DNA of 64,000 nt from assembly GCA_028275925.1 (NCBI GenBank), contig JAPWTS010000002.1:1-64000 (forward strand). The letters are read 5' to 3'. Position numbers and translations under genes: made by a program. This DNA is from Thermofilales archaeon. GTDB taxonomy: Archaea; Thermoproteota; Thermoprotei; Thermofilales; Thermofilaceae. Of the stretch, positions 7,952 through 16,398 are shown in pieces. The notes beneath the pieces are model-generated. The model saw nothing but the letters and a program-made list of their open reading frames with translations. It did not search any database and was not told the DNA's origin. Numbering within the stretch: position 1 is the first letter of the stretch; each line of letters opens with the position of its first letter.

Positions 7952-8052
7952 GGGCCGGTAGCTCAGCCTGGGAGAGCGCCCGCTTCGCAAGCTCCCACCG
8001 AGGCAGCCGAGAGCGCGGGAGGACCCGGGTTCAAGTCCCGGCCGGTCCACCA
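7952..8052 (+). tRNA. tRNA-Ala(CGC) with a 24-nt intron and encoded CCA
   Basis: The acceptor stem pairs 7952-7958 with 8042-8048, discriminator A8049, and CCA is encoded at 8050-8052. The D-arm reads GCTCAGCCTGGGAGAGC and the T-arm contains GGTTCAAGT. The anticodon stem CCCGC/GCGGG (7979-7983, 8015-8019) encloses TT-CGC-A, then an intron at 7990-8013 and C38 at 8014. The intron falls between positions 37 and 38, the canonical archaeal site, and should be removed by the bulge-helix-bulge endonuclease. Exons match the tRNA-Ala gene near 22.6 kb except at the anticodon and position 32. Confidence 0.93.
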
Positions 8053-8071
8053 CCCTTCTTCAACACCAGCG

Positions 8072-9043
8072 GTGAAGCTGCGCAACCGTTTTTACCCAGC
8101 TGGCAGCGTGCACCGCGTGGACATTAGGAGCCTGAAGGAGGACCCGGGGTTGGCCGGGGCTATCAGGGAGTTGCTCAACCTAACTCTGCACAAAGACTTC
8201 GTGGACCGCAGGTTCTTCAGGAGGATCACTGTGGAGGACCCGAACTTCGACCCAAAGCTCGCTCTCGCCTGCGTCGCGGGGGGCAGGGTTGTCGCGGCCG
8301 CAATAGGGGTGGTAAGGACCAGGGCTCCGGAGCAGGCCGTGGAGCAGCACAAGCACGTTGCGTGGATCAAGGCCCTAGCCGCGAACCCCGGGGCGAGGGA
8401 GGTGCTGCGGGACCTCGTGGGAGTGCTCGAGGGCGAGCTCGCCCGTGAGGGGAGGAGGCACGTGAGGGTTTCAGACTACGCGAGCTGGTACCTGGCTCCG
8501 GGCGTCGACCTGGAGTACGATTGGTTGCTCGCGCTGCTCGCGCAAGCCGGCTACAGGAAGGTGGGGGAAGCGGTCAACTACGAGGTCGACATGAGCGCGT
8601 TCTACTACCCGGAGAGGGTGAGGAGCTTGGCGGCGGAGCTGGAGAGGCGCGGCGTCGAGGTTAGGAAGGCTGGGCCGGAGGACCGCGAGAGGGTCGGGAA
8701 GTGGGTTGAAGAGAAGTTCTCGCCCTTCTGGCGCACGGAGGTTGAAATGGCGCTCGCCGCCGAGGACGGCGGAGTGCTGGTGGCGGAGTCGGGCGGAGCG
8801 ATCCTCGGCTTCTCCGCCTACGGCGCGCTGCGCCCCGACTTCTTCGGCCCCATCGGCGTCGACCCGAGCGCGAGGGGAGGGGGTATCGGAACAGTGCTGT
8901 TATTCGAGACGCTGAAGCTGATGAGGGCTGAAGGGGTTCGCGTGGCGACGATCCCCTGGACGACGCACCTGTCTTTCTACGCGCAGGTGCCCGGCGTATG
9001 CCGGGTGAGACCCTTCGCTATCATGGCGAAGGACCTGGCGTGA
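8072..9043 (+). CDS. Tandem GNAT-fold N-acetyltransferase
   Basis: 323 residues made of two GNAT-like halves. The C-terminal half has a clear acetyl-CoA loop, IGVDPSARGGGIGTVLL (about 258-275), which fits the R/Q-x-x-G-x-G/A motif. The N-terminal half keeps the fold pattern (VAWIKALAANPGA followed by a helix) but lacks a clean loop, so probably only one half is catalytic. Substrate unknown. The GTG start is 20 bp past the tRNA. Its stop overlaps the rnhB start (GTGA), so the two are likely translated together. Confidence 0.75.
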   Translation: MKLRNRFYPAGSVHRVDIRSLKEDPGLAGAIRELLNLTLHKDFVDRRFFRRITVEDPNFDPKLALACVAGGRVVAAAIGVVRTRAPEQAVEQHKHVAWIKALAANPGAREVLRDLVGVLEGELAREGRRHVRVSDYASWYLAPGVDLEYDWLLALLAQAGYRKVGEAVNYEVDMSAFYYPERVRSLAAELERRGVEVRKAGPEDRERVGKWVEEKFSPFWRTEVEMALAAEDGGVLVAESGGAILGFSAYGALRPDFFGPIGVDPSARGGGIGTVLLFETLKLMRAEGVRVATIPWTTHLSFYAQVPGVCRVRPFAIMAKDLA

Positions 9044-9675
9044 GCGAAGCCGGCGTGGACGAGGCGGGTAGGGGGCCGGCGATAGGCCCGCTCGTGGTAG
9101 CCTGCGTCGTCCTCGACAGCGCGGGCTTAGCCTTCCTCCGGGGCTACGTGAAGGATTCGAAGCTGCTCACCCCGCGCGCCCGCTCGCGGATCTACCGGCT
9201 GATAGAGGCGGCAGCCGAGGAGATCAAGCTGAAGGTTCTGGAGCCGCGCGAGGTGGATTGGGCTGTCGAAAACCTCCCCCGCGGGTTGAACGAGCTGGAA
9301 GCCGCTGCGACAGCCGAGCTGATCGACTCCCTCGAAAACCCTGTCGAGGTGGTTTACGTGGATTCGCCCGACCCCTTGCCGGGCAGGTACGCGGAGATGA
9401 TCAAGTCGCGCCTGCGCCGAGCCGGCGTAGAGGTGGTTGCGGCGAACCGCGCCGAGACGCTGTACCCGCACGTGGCAGCCGCGTCGATCGTGGCCAAGGT
9501 CGTGAGAGATGGAATCATCGAGGGGCTCAAAAGGGAGTACGGCGACTTCGGCTCGGGCTACCCCTCCGACCCGAAGACGAGGAGCTTCATCGAGAGGTTC
9601 CTCAGGGAGGGTGCCGAGCTCCCACCCATCGTGAGGAGGAGCTGGAAGACCCTCGACCGGCTCAAGCTGGGCTAG
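9040..9675 (+). CDS. rnhB: Ribonuclease HII
   Basis: 211 residues from GTG 9040, which overlaps the preceding stop codon. The N-terminal GVDEAGRGPAIGP motif supplies Asp7 and Glu8 of the four acidic metal ligands. YVDSPD (near residue 108) and ASIVAKVVRD (near 157) supply the other two, and GSGYPSDPKT is the type 2 signature near the C-terminus. The enzyme cleaves RNA in RNA/DNA hybrids and at single embedded ribonucleotides. A longer start at 8998 would overlap the GNAT gene by 46 bp and add residues before the usual N-terminus, so I reject it. The 3' end overlaps the convergent large gene by 4 bp. Confidence 0.95.
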   Translation: MSEAGVDEAGRGPAIGPLVVACVVLDSAGLAFLRGYVKDSKLLTPRARSRIYRLIEAAAEEIKLKVLEPREVDWAVENLPRGLNELEAAATAELIDSLENPVEVVYVDSPDPLPGRYAEMIKSRLRRAGVEVVAANRAETLYPHVAAASIVAKVVRDGIIEGLKREYGDFGSGYPSDPKTRSFIERFLREGAELPPIVRRSWKTLDRLKLG

Positions 9676-12600
9676 CCAGCCGGGCGAAGGAGCTTGTCCA
9701 CGCTCGCCTCCTCGACGCGCCCGTCCCTCAGGACGGAGACCCTCTTGCCCTCGAGCGCTGCGGCTAGCGCGAGCGCAGCGCTCAGGAGGCCGTCGTCGGA
9801 GTCGAGGGCGACGATGTCAGCTCTGGAAATCGCGGCCCTGACTTCGCTCACGAGCTCGTCGAGCGACGCGCCCTTGAAGGTGACGACCTCTATGGCTGGC
9901 GGCCTGAGGCCGAGGCTCCTAAGCCTGCTCCTGATCTCCCTGACCAAGCCGCCGTCCCCCCTCCTGCTGACGAGGATCACCAGCTGGGGGTGGTAGTGGC
10001 GCACTAGCTCGATCACGCTGCTCACGTCCGCTTTCACGGGAGCCAGCAGCCTGACGCGCGTCGACGCCCACTCGAGGACGATCCCCCTCACGAACGCCGC
10101 CACCTCCTGGACGTAGCTCTGCGAGAAGCGCGCGTAGACGGAAAGGGGTTTCACGAGCAGAGTGATGCCGTAGAATTCGCGGTCCACGGGCCTCAGCAGC
10201 AGGCGGGTTTGGGCGTTGAAGGGCCTCCCCCCTCCCTTGCTGTACGTGAAGCGTACCTCGTAGACCCGCGCCCCTCCTTCCGCGAGCTCGATCAGCGTTG
10301 CGCCGGTCACAGCCCTCTCGATGCCGTGCTCCTCCTCCCGCAGCCTCTCCACCAGGTACTCCGCGAAGTGGAGCGCCTTATCGGCCGGCACTCTGGCGGG
10401 GACCTCGACCTTCCACTCGCCGCCCACGACCTCCGCCTCAAGCCTCCACCTCCTGCTCAGCGACGGCGTCGCGTAGACGGAAGCCCTCAGGGCCGGCGCA
10501 ACCGCCGCTGCCACAGCCGAGAGCGTGGAGAGCGAGACGACGACCGCGAGATCCGCAACCCCGGTCTTCACGTCCACCGGAACCCGCGCGCCGGCGAGCT
10601 GAAGCGCTCGGAACGCCGCGACCCCCGCTAGGTAGCCGAGGGATCCGCCGACGAAGCCCAGCAGGAAGGCCTCGGAGAGGAAGACCAGGAAGATGTGCGT
10701 GGGGTTCATCCCCACCGACGCCATCGTGAAGATCTCCCTCCTCCTCTCGTAGACCGACGCCAGCACGACCGACGCCACGTTGAAGAACGCTAGAGCGATC
10801 GGGAGCAGCGCCTCCCAACCCCTGAACTCGACCCTCGATCCCACGAAGTAGACCCGCAGGAAATCGCCGGCCGGCCTCGCTGCTACCACGTACCCCGCCT
10901 GGAGCACCAGCCTCCTCGCCAAGCTCAGCAGGCTAGCGGGGCTCTCGGTTTTCGCGTAGACCCTCGTCACCCTCCCGCCCAGCTTCAGCGCCGCGCTGAC
11001 GGGTAAGAGCAGGATCTCGTCCGGGTGGGCGGGGCCCGAGCTCCCGTCCGGGTACAAGGCTTGAGGCAGGAAGTCGTAGCCGCCGATATCCCTCAGCCGC
11101 CCCAGCGCTGCCGGGTCGAAGAAGCCGGCGACCTCCAGCTTGACGCCGGACACCTCGATCGTGTCGCCCACGCTGACGCCCGCGCTCTTCCACGAGGCGC
11201 TCACTATCGCGACGTCGCTCCGGCTCGCCAGCGCTTCTAGAGCGCCTTCCGGCTCCACCGCTCCCGAGAGGTCCACGGGGAGGTAGCCGCCGACCGCCAG
11301 GAAGGCTCGAACCGCCCTGCCGGCGACGTAGGCGTAAGGTTCGCTGCGCGGCTGGCTTTCCACCCTCAACCCGAGCGCCTTCACTTCCGGCTGCGAGGAC
11401 ACGAAGAGCGCGTCGGCCAGCCCCATCCCCCTCTGGCTGAACGCTACGAGGGCGTTGTCGACGTTGGGAGGATTCCTAGCCGCCGTCACGAGCTCGCGCG
11501 CCGAGACCACGTAGCTCAGCGATGAGAGGCTGGTGACCGCCGCCGCCATTGCGGCGATCGAGAGGAGGACCAAGCCGGTGCGGAAGCCCCGCCTCCTGAG
11601 GTTCCTCGCGGCTATCGACAGCGCCGACGCAGCGGCGGCGAACACGGGGAGCCCCTTCTCGCTCCTCACCCCCTCGAGCAGGTGCGGGAGGAGGAGCAGC
11701 GCGACGAGAGCGAAGAAGCTCACGTATATGCTGAAGAACAGCTCCATCGCCCCGACCTCCGAGATGCCCGGGTACGTCAGGTAGATTAGGACCCCCAGCG
11801 CGACCAGGAGCGCGGCACCCACCGCCGGCCGCTTAGCGTCATCCTCGACGACAAGCGCCGTCAGGCCCAGGGACGAGAGGAGCACGAGGAGGAACAGGGC
11901 TGGGAGGCTGGCGGCTGCGCCCGCGTAGAGCTCGTTCAGCCGGGCTAGGGCGCTCTGCAGCAGGGAAACGGCTTCCTGCGAAAGGGCGGCGGCGAGCTCA
12001 GGCTGGCTGCTCTCGGCGGCGCTCGCGCTGTCCAGGAGCGCGCGCGCTTCCTCGATAAACTGCCTCGTCAAGCCGGCGTAGAAGCCCCTCCTCTCCACCC
12101 ACGACAGCCTCGCCCTAGCTTGGGACAGCGCTCTCAAGCCGGCCTCCAGCGAGCTCGCCGCAGCTCGCGATGCTAGCTCGGAGTCCACGTACACCTGGTC
12201 GGGGCTGGCGTTCAAGAGGCGCTCCAGCTGGAGGCTCCCGTCAACGTAGCACCTCAGGACGAGGGGGACGCCCGCCGGCACGACGAGCTCGTTCCCCTTC
12301 AAGCCGAGAGCGAGCAGGAGCTCGGGATCGTTCCACGAGTACCTCAGCACGTAGGGCCCCTTCAGCTCCGCGAGCGGCTCGATCTCCACCTCAAGCTTGG
12401 GCAAGCTCGAAGCCCCGGCTCTGGGCATGGGCGTCCTCAGGACGTAAAGCGCCCCCCTCACCAGCCTCAGCGAAAGGGTCGTAGTCCCCGGGGGCAGGGC
12501 GCCGAGATCTAGCAGCACCGGGACGTACACGGCGCCCTCCGCTCTGGGGCCGAGCACGACCGCTCTGGAGCCGGCGGGCAGCGTGAAGCTTAGCGTCGAC

Positions 12601-15083
12601 CCGTTGCTGCGGACGAGGAAGCTCGCCCTATCCGACCTCACGTAGAACGCGAGGGGCTGCCGGGCTCCCTCGAGCGTCACCACGACCCTGCTTGCCGGCT
12701 TCACCACGAACTCGAGCGAGTCCTCGTCGATCACGCGTCCCCCCACGTTTAAGCTGGCTCGCAGCTCGAGGAGGTGGGCGCCGTCGGTGTAGGCGGGAGC
12801 TTTGAACGAGAGCCTGTTCACCAGCACGGCCGGCTCGTCCGCGCGCGGCAGCTGCAGCTCGAGCCGGCCCGCGTCGAGCACCCCGCCCGTGTTGATGTCT
12901 ACGAGCTGCCATTCGACGACCGCGGGGCCCGACGCTTCGGCTGCGTCGTTGACGAGCCAGATCTCAGCCTTCAGGGTGGAGTTCGCTTCGAGGAGCACTC
13001 GGTAGCCGTCCACCGCGAAATCCCCACCCCACAGCAGGAGGACCTTCGTCGGCTTGAGCATTTCAGATGCAACCCGGTAAGCCAGCTTCGGCACGCCGAA
13101 GTAGTCGACGACGGAGAAGGAGACCGCTGGGAAGCAGTCCCTGAAGAGGAAGACCGCGAAGCCCGCGGTCGGGTTGAACTTGAGGGCTCGGTACCTGGCT
13201 ATGGCGGTCTTCAGCAGGAGAGCTTGATAGCGCTGGCTCGCCTCCACGTATTCGCGTAAGCTCGGGTACTCCTCGGGGAGACCGTAGGGGATCTTCACGT
13301 ACCCGCTCGCCCAGTAGAAGCCGTGATACGCCAGCTCGTAGTACCAACTGTCGCCCCTCCTCACCGGCCACTCGGGAGCGCCCACCGCGCTCCAGAAGGG
13401 CGAGTCAAGGGAGGGCAGGGATTGGGCCCCGAACTCCGTCGGGAAAGGCGACGCGTCCTTGAGGAAGTCCGTCCAGGAGCCGCTGAACCAGCCGTAGTAC
13501 ACGTGCTGGTCCTCGTACCCGCTCCCCCTTATCACGGGCCTCCTCTGGGAGTCCAGCGACTCGATGAGCGCCGCCAGCGCGTAGTCGAGGTCGCGGTTCA
13601 CCCCCCTCCTGTAGAGGTCGCCCATCCACTGGCTCGCCCAGGGCGGCTCGTTGTGAACCGCCCAGATCGCGACGCTCGGGTAGTTGTAGAGGAGGAGGAC
13701 CAGCTCCGCGTACTGAACCTGAACCCTCTCCATGAACCGGGCGTAGTCGGCCGGCCCCAGCTTGGACGCGTACGCCCAGATGAGGGGGCCGTCAGCCTGC
13801 ACCAGCAAGCCCATCTCGCTGGCGAGCTCGTAGAACTCGGCGGGCTCCACGTGCGCGTGAACCCTCACGAAGTTCGCACCGGCCTCGACCATCATCCTCA
13901 GGTCGCGCTCGAGGACAGCGCGCGTGGAGCGCACCGGGTAGAAGTCGCTCACGTAGTTGAAGCCCCTGAGGAAAACCCTCCGGCCGTTGAGCACGAAGCG
14001 CGCTTCATTGGGCGCCACGGCGCTGCCCTCGAGGGAGCGCACACCGAAAACCACTGAGCCCCTGCCCTGCAGAACCCCGCCAGCAACAACCTCGTACTCC
14101 AACCGGTAGAGGTGGGGCTTCCCCTGGTCCCACGTCCACCACAGCTCGGCGTCGGGCACGGTGATCGCGGCCTCCACCCACCTCCTCTCACCCCTGTCGA
14201 CCGCGAAGCTGAAGGAGCCCGTAGCGGCGCCCCCCTCGAAGTTGTGGGGTTTGACCGCGTACCGCACTTCGCAGCTGGCGGCTGGACCCCTGTTGGTCAC
14301 GTAGAGCCTCACCCTCAAGCTGGCTGAGCCGGTGGAGCCGTCGTAGCGGCTGTCGACCAGCACGGCGCTGACGGCGACGGGCCCGCTCACCGCGAGCACG
14401 ACGGGCTTCCAGAGCCCTATGGGCACGACCCACTCGTAGCGGGGCGGCAGCTTGCCGAGCGCCCAGCGCGGGTAGGGCTTCACGTCCCAGTCGTTGAATA
14501 TTCCCACAACCCCCTGCTTGTTGTCGAGGTCGAGCTCGACGGGCGTGGACAGGCAGACGACCAAGGTGTTGTTCCCCCCGTAGTTGAGCAGGTCGCCCAC
14601 GTCGAAGTAGAACGGCGCGAAGTACCCCTCGTGCTCGCCCAGGTAGACGCCGTTGAGCCACACGCTAGCCCTGTAGAACGCGCCGAGGAAGGCGAGCCTG
14701 ATCCTGTACCCGCGGAGCTCGCTCGGAACCTCGAAGTCCCTCCTCAACCAGATCGTCGAGTTCCTGGAAGTCGCCGCGAACATGAATGGGACGTCGACCG
14801 CGCTCCAGCCGTCGAGCGGCGCGTCCGGCCTATACAGCTCCTCCAGAACCCCCTCCTCGTAGCCCTTCACGATGTAGCGCCACCGCCCGCTGAGGTCCAG
14901 CGTGCTTAAGGCGAAGAGGTCGGGCTGGGTGAAGCGCTCGAGAGCTTTCGCCACGGCGTCGGGCTCCGCCCGGACGAACCCCTTGTTGAGCTCGGGCAGA
15001 GCCAGCACGAACAGCGCCAGTGCTACTACGGCAGCGCTCGCGAGCGCGCTAGCCCTCAGGGAGATTCCACGCGATTGAGCCAT
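9672..15083 (-). CDS. Giant membrane fusion: glycoside hydrolase family 2 enzyme + FtsX/MacB-type permease + cytosolic domain
   Basis: 1803 residues in one unbroken frame. Order: signal anchor (about 10-30); GH2 sugar-binding jelly roll (WLRRDFEVP, ASVWLNGVYLGEHEGYFAPF), Ig-like domain and TIM barrel, with acid/base Glu479 in VHNEPP and nucleophile Glu550 in FPTEFG, up to about 640; further beta domains (650-960); an Ala-rich helical spacer (965-1060); three membrane segments; then an FtsX/MacB permease core (about 1165-1540) with ERRREIFTMASVGMNP (near 1445) as the ATPase-coupling segment; and a cytosolic C-terminus (1545-1803). Positive-inside charges place the GH2 part outside. GH2 enzymes cleave beta-galactosides, mannosides or glucuronides. 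The ABC ATPase partner is not in the window. ATG 15083 is chosen because a TATA-like ctaaatag lies about 27 bp upstream; a GTG at 15158 would lie upstream of that promoter. 4-bp overlap with rnhB. Confidence 0.85.
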   Translation of the reverse strand: MAQSRGISLRASALASAAVVALALFVLALPELNKGFVRAEPDAVAKALERFTQPDLFALSTLDLSGRWRYIVKGYEEGVLEELYRPDAPLDGWSAVDVPFMFAATSRNSTIWLRRDFEVPSELRGYRIRLAFLGAFYRASVWLNGVYLGEHEGYFAPFYFDVGDLLNYGGNNTLVVCLSTPVELDLDNKQGVVGIFNDWDVKPYPRWALGKLPPRYEWVVPIGLWKPVVLAVSGPVAVSAVLVDSRYDGSTGSASLRVRLYVTNRGPAASCEVRYAVKPHNFEGGAATGSFSFAVDRGERRWVEAAITVPDAELWWTWDQGKPHLYRLEYEVVAGGVLQGRGSVVFGVRSLEGSAVAPNEARFVLNGRRVFLRGFNYVSDFYPVRSTRAVLERDLRMMVEAGANFVRVHAHVEPAEFYELASEMGLLVQADGPLIWAYASKLGPADYARFMERVQVQYAELVLLLYNYPSVAIWAVHNEPPWASQWMGDLYRRGVNRDLDYALAALIESLDSQRRPVIRGSGYEDQHVYYGWFSGSWTDFLKDASPFPTEFGAQSLPSLDSPFWSAVGAPEWPVRRGDSWYYELAYHGFYWASGYVKIPYGLPEEYPSLREYVEASQRYQALLLKTAIARYRALKFNPTAGFAVFLFRDCFPAVSFSVVDYFGVPKLAYRVASEMLKPTKVLLLWGGDFAVDGYRVLLEANSTLKAEIWLVNDAAEASGPAVVEWQLVDINTGGVLDAGRLELQLPRADEPAVLVNRLSFKAPAYTDGAHLLELRASLNVGGRVIDEDSLEFVVKPASRVVVTLEGARQPLAFYVRSDRASFLVRSNGSTLSFTLPAGSRAVVLGPRAEGAVYVPVLLDLGALPPGTTTLSLRLVRGALYVLRTPMPRAGASSLPKLEVEIEPLAELKGPYVLRYSWNDPELLLALGLKGNELVVPAGVPLVLRCYVDGSLQLERLLNASPDQVYVDSELASRAAASSLEAGLRALSQARARLSWVERRGFYAGLTRQFIEEARALLDSASAAESSQPELAAALSQEAVSLLQSALARLNELYAGAAASLPALFLLVLLSSLGLTALVVEDDAKRPAVGAALLVALGVLIYLTYPGISEVGAMELFFSIYVSFFALVALLLLPHLLEGVRSEKGLPVFAAAASALSIAARNLRRRGFRTGLVLLSIAAMAAAVTSLSSLSYVVSARELVTAARNPPNVDNALVAFSQRGMGLADALFVSSQPEVKALGLRVESQPRSEPYAYVAGRAVRAFLAVGGYLPVDLSGAVEPEGALEALASRSDVAIVSASWKSAGVSVGDTIEVSGVKLEVAGFFDPAALGRLRDIGGYDFLPQALYPDGSSGPAHPDEILLLPVSAALKLGGRVTRVYAKTESPASLLSLARRLVLQAGYVVAARPAGDFLRVYFVGSRVEFRGWEALLPIALAFFNVASVVLASVYERRREIFTMASVGMNPTHIFLVFLSEAFLLGFVGGSLGYLAGVAAFRALQLAGARVPVDVKTGVADLAVVVSLSTLSAVAAAVAPALRASVYATPSLSRRWRLEAEVVGGEWKVEVPARVPADKALHFAEYLVERLREEEHGIERAVTGATLIELAEGGARVYEVRFTYSKGGGRPFNAQTRLLLRPVDREFYGITLLVKPLSVYARFSQSYVQEVAAFVRGIVLEWASTRVRLLAPVKADVSSVIELVRHYHPQLVILVSRRGDGGLVREIRSRLRSLGLRPPAIEVVTFKGASLDELVSEVRAAISRADIVALDSDDGLLSAALALAAALEGKRVSVLRDGRVEEASVDKLLRPAG

Positions 15084-15103
15084 CCGCCAGGAGCTCGCGC
15101 GGA

Positions 15104-15143
15104 GCCTATTTAGGGTTCGCGCCCGCGCGCTAGGGTTAAATCC
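15104..15143. promoter_or_regulatory. Divergent promoters of the GH2-FtsX gene and the M20 peptidase gene
   Basis: A ctaaatag box near 15107-15114 lies about 27 bp upstream of ATG 15083 on the minus strand. A gggttaaat box near 15133-15141 lies about 27 bp upstream of GTG 15166 on the plus strand. Both genes would be leaderless. The transcription start regions nearly abut. Confidence 0.55.
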
Positions 15144-15165
15144 TCTCGCGGAGCACACGCTCCGC

Positions 15166-16398
15166 GTGAAAGCGGACCTCGTGGAGGAGCTGGTCCGCCT
15201 GGTGAGGGTGCGCTCCGAGGTCTACGTCACCGAGACGGGTGCTGTGAAGCGGTGCAACTACAGGGAGGCCGCGGAAGCGGTGAAGGGGTTGGCCGAAAGG
15301 CTGGGGCTGAGCGCCGAGCTCGTAGAGCTCGAGGTCGGCGGGGAGAAGGTCCCGGCCGTGATCGCGGGGATCGACGGCGGGGGGCAGAGCTTGGCTTTCG
15401 TGAGCCACTACGACGTGGTCCCCGCCAGGGGTCCCTGGCTCGTTGAGGGGCGAGCCTTCGACCCCTTCGACCCCCTAGTGCTCGGCGGCAGGGTCTACGG
15501 GAGGGGGGCTGCCGACGACAAGTCCGCGATCGTCGCCAGCTTAGCGGCTCTCGCGGAGCTCGCCGAGGAAGGGGGGCCCCTGAAGTACAAGCCCGTGGTC
15601 GTCGTAACGGGGGACGAGGAGGTAGGGGGGCTCGGCGTCAGAGCGCTGCTGGGCAGCGGCTACAGGTGGGATAAGGCCGTGATACTGGACGCCGGCGCCG
15701 AGTACCTGTCGGTGGGCGCCAGCGGCGTCGCGTTCGGTTGGGTGAAGGTGAGGGGTAGGTCCGGCCACGCCGGCTACCCCCACAAAGCGGTGAACCCTGT
15801 GGAGGGGGCGATCAAGCTGGCCTACCACATGCTGGAAACCTACAAGCCGCGCAGAGCCGCGAAGCTGTCTAAGCTCAGCGCGCCGCCCGGCTCCCCGCTG
15901 CCCAAGGTTTGGGGGCGCTTCAGCTTCACGATAATGAAGCTGGCGCCGGGCGAGCCGGAGAAGCACAACAGGATACCCGGCGAGGCGATGCTGGGCTTCG
16001 ATGTCAGGCTGCTGCCCGAGGAGGACCTCGATGAGGCGCTCGCCGAGCTGTACGCCCACTTCTCGGAGGCCGCAGCCAAGCTGGGTTTGGACATCGAGGT
16101 TGCGGCGCAGGGCCAGCGGGGGTGGTACGCTAAGGACGAGGGTTTCGTGCGCGAAGCCCTCGAGGCGGCGCGGGGAGCGTACAGGTCGGTCGGCCTCGAG
16201 GGGGAGGTCGCGGTTGCGGCGGAGCTCGGCGGTAACGATGGCACGTTCTTCGACGCGGCGGGCATACCGGTCGTGGCCTTTGGGGCGATCAGGAGCGAGT
16301 GCAACGTGCACTCCGAGAACGAGTTCGTCTACGCCCGCGACCTCGCGATGCTGAAGGAGTTCGTGAAGCTGCTGGCGAGGGGTGGCAAGCGTGGGTGA
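15166..16398 (+). CDS. M20 family metallopeptidase (ArgE/DapE/acylase-like)
   Basis: 410 residues. Metal ligands are visible in order: His81 and Asp83 in SHYDVVPA, Asp117 in GRGAADDKSA, the catalytic and ligand pair Glu151-Glu152 in GDEEVGG, an Asp in VILDAGAEY, and a final His in NVHSENEF. The lid domain starts near WVKVRGRSGHAGYPH. These dizinc enzymes hydrolyse amide bonds of N-acyl amino acids or dipeptides; the substrate cannot be read from the sequence. In archaea relatives include succinyl- or acetyl-amino acid deacylases. GTG start with a TATA-like box 27 bp upstream; the end overlaps pyrG, suggesting a shared transcript. Confidence 0.85.
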   Translation: MKADLVEELVRLVRVRSEVYVTETGAVKRCNYREAAEAVKGLAERLGLSAELVELEVGGEKVPAVIAGIDGGGQSLAFVSHYDVVPARGPWLVEGRAFDPFDPLVLGGRVYGRGAADDKSAIVASLAALAELAEEGGPLKYKPVVVVTGDEEVGGLGVRALLGSGYRWDKAVILDAGAEYLSVGASGVAFGWVKVRGRSGHAGYPHKAVNPVEGAIKLAYHMLETYKPRRAAKLSKLSAPPGSPLPKVWGRFSFTIMKLAPGEPEKHNRIPGEAMLGFDVRLLPEEDLDEALAELYAHFSEAAAKLGLDIEVAAQGQRGWYAKDEGFVREALEAARGAYRSVGLEGEVAVAAELGGNDGTFFDAAGIPVVAFGAIRSECNVHSENEFVYARDLAMLKEFVKLLARGGKRG

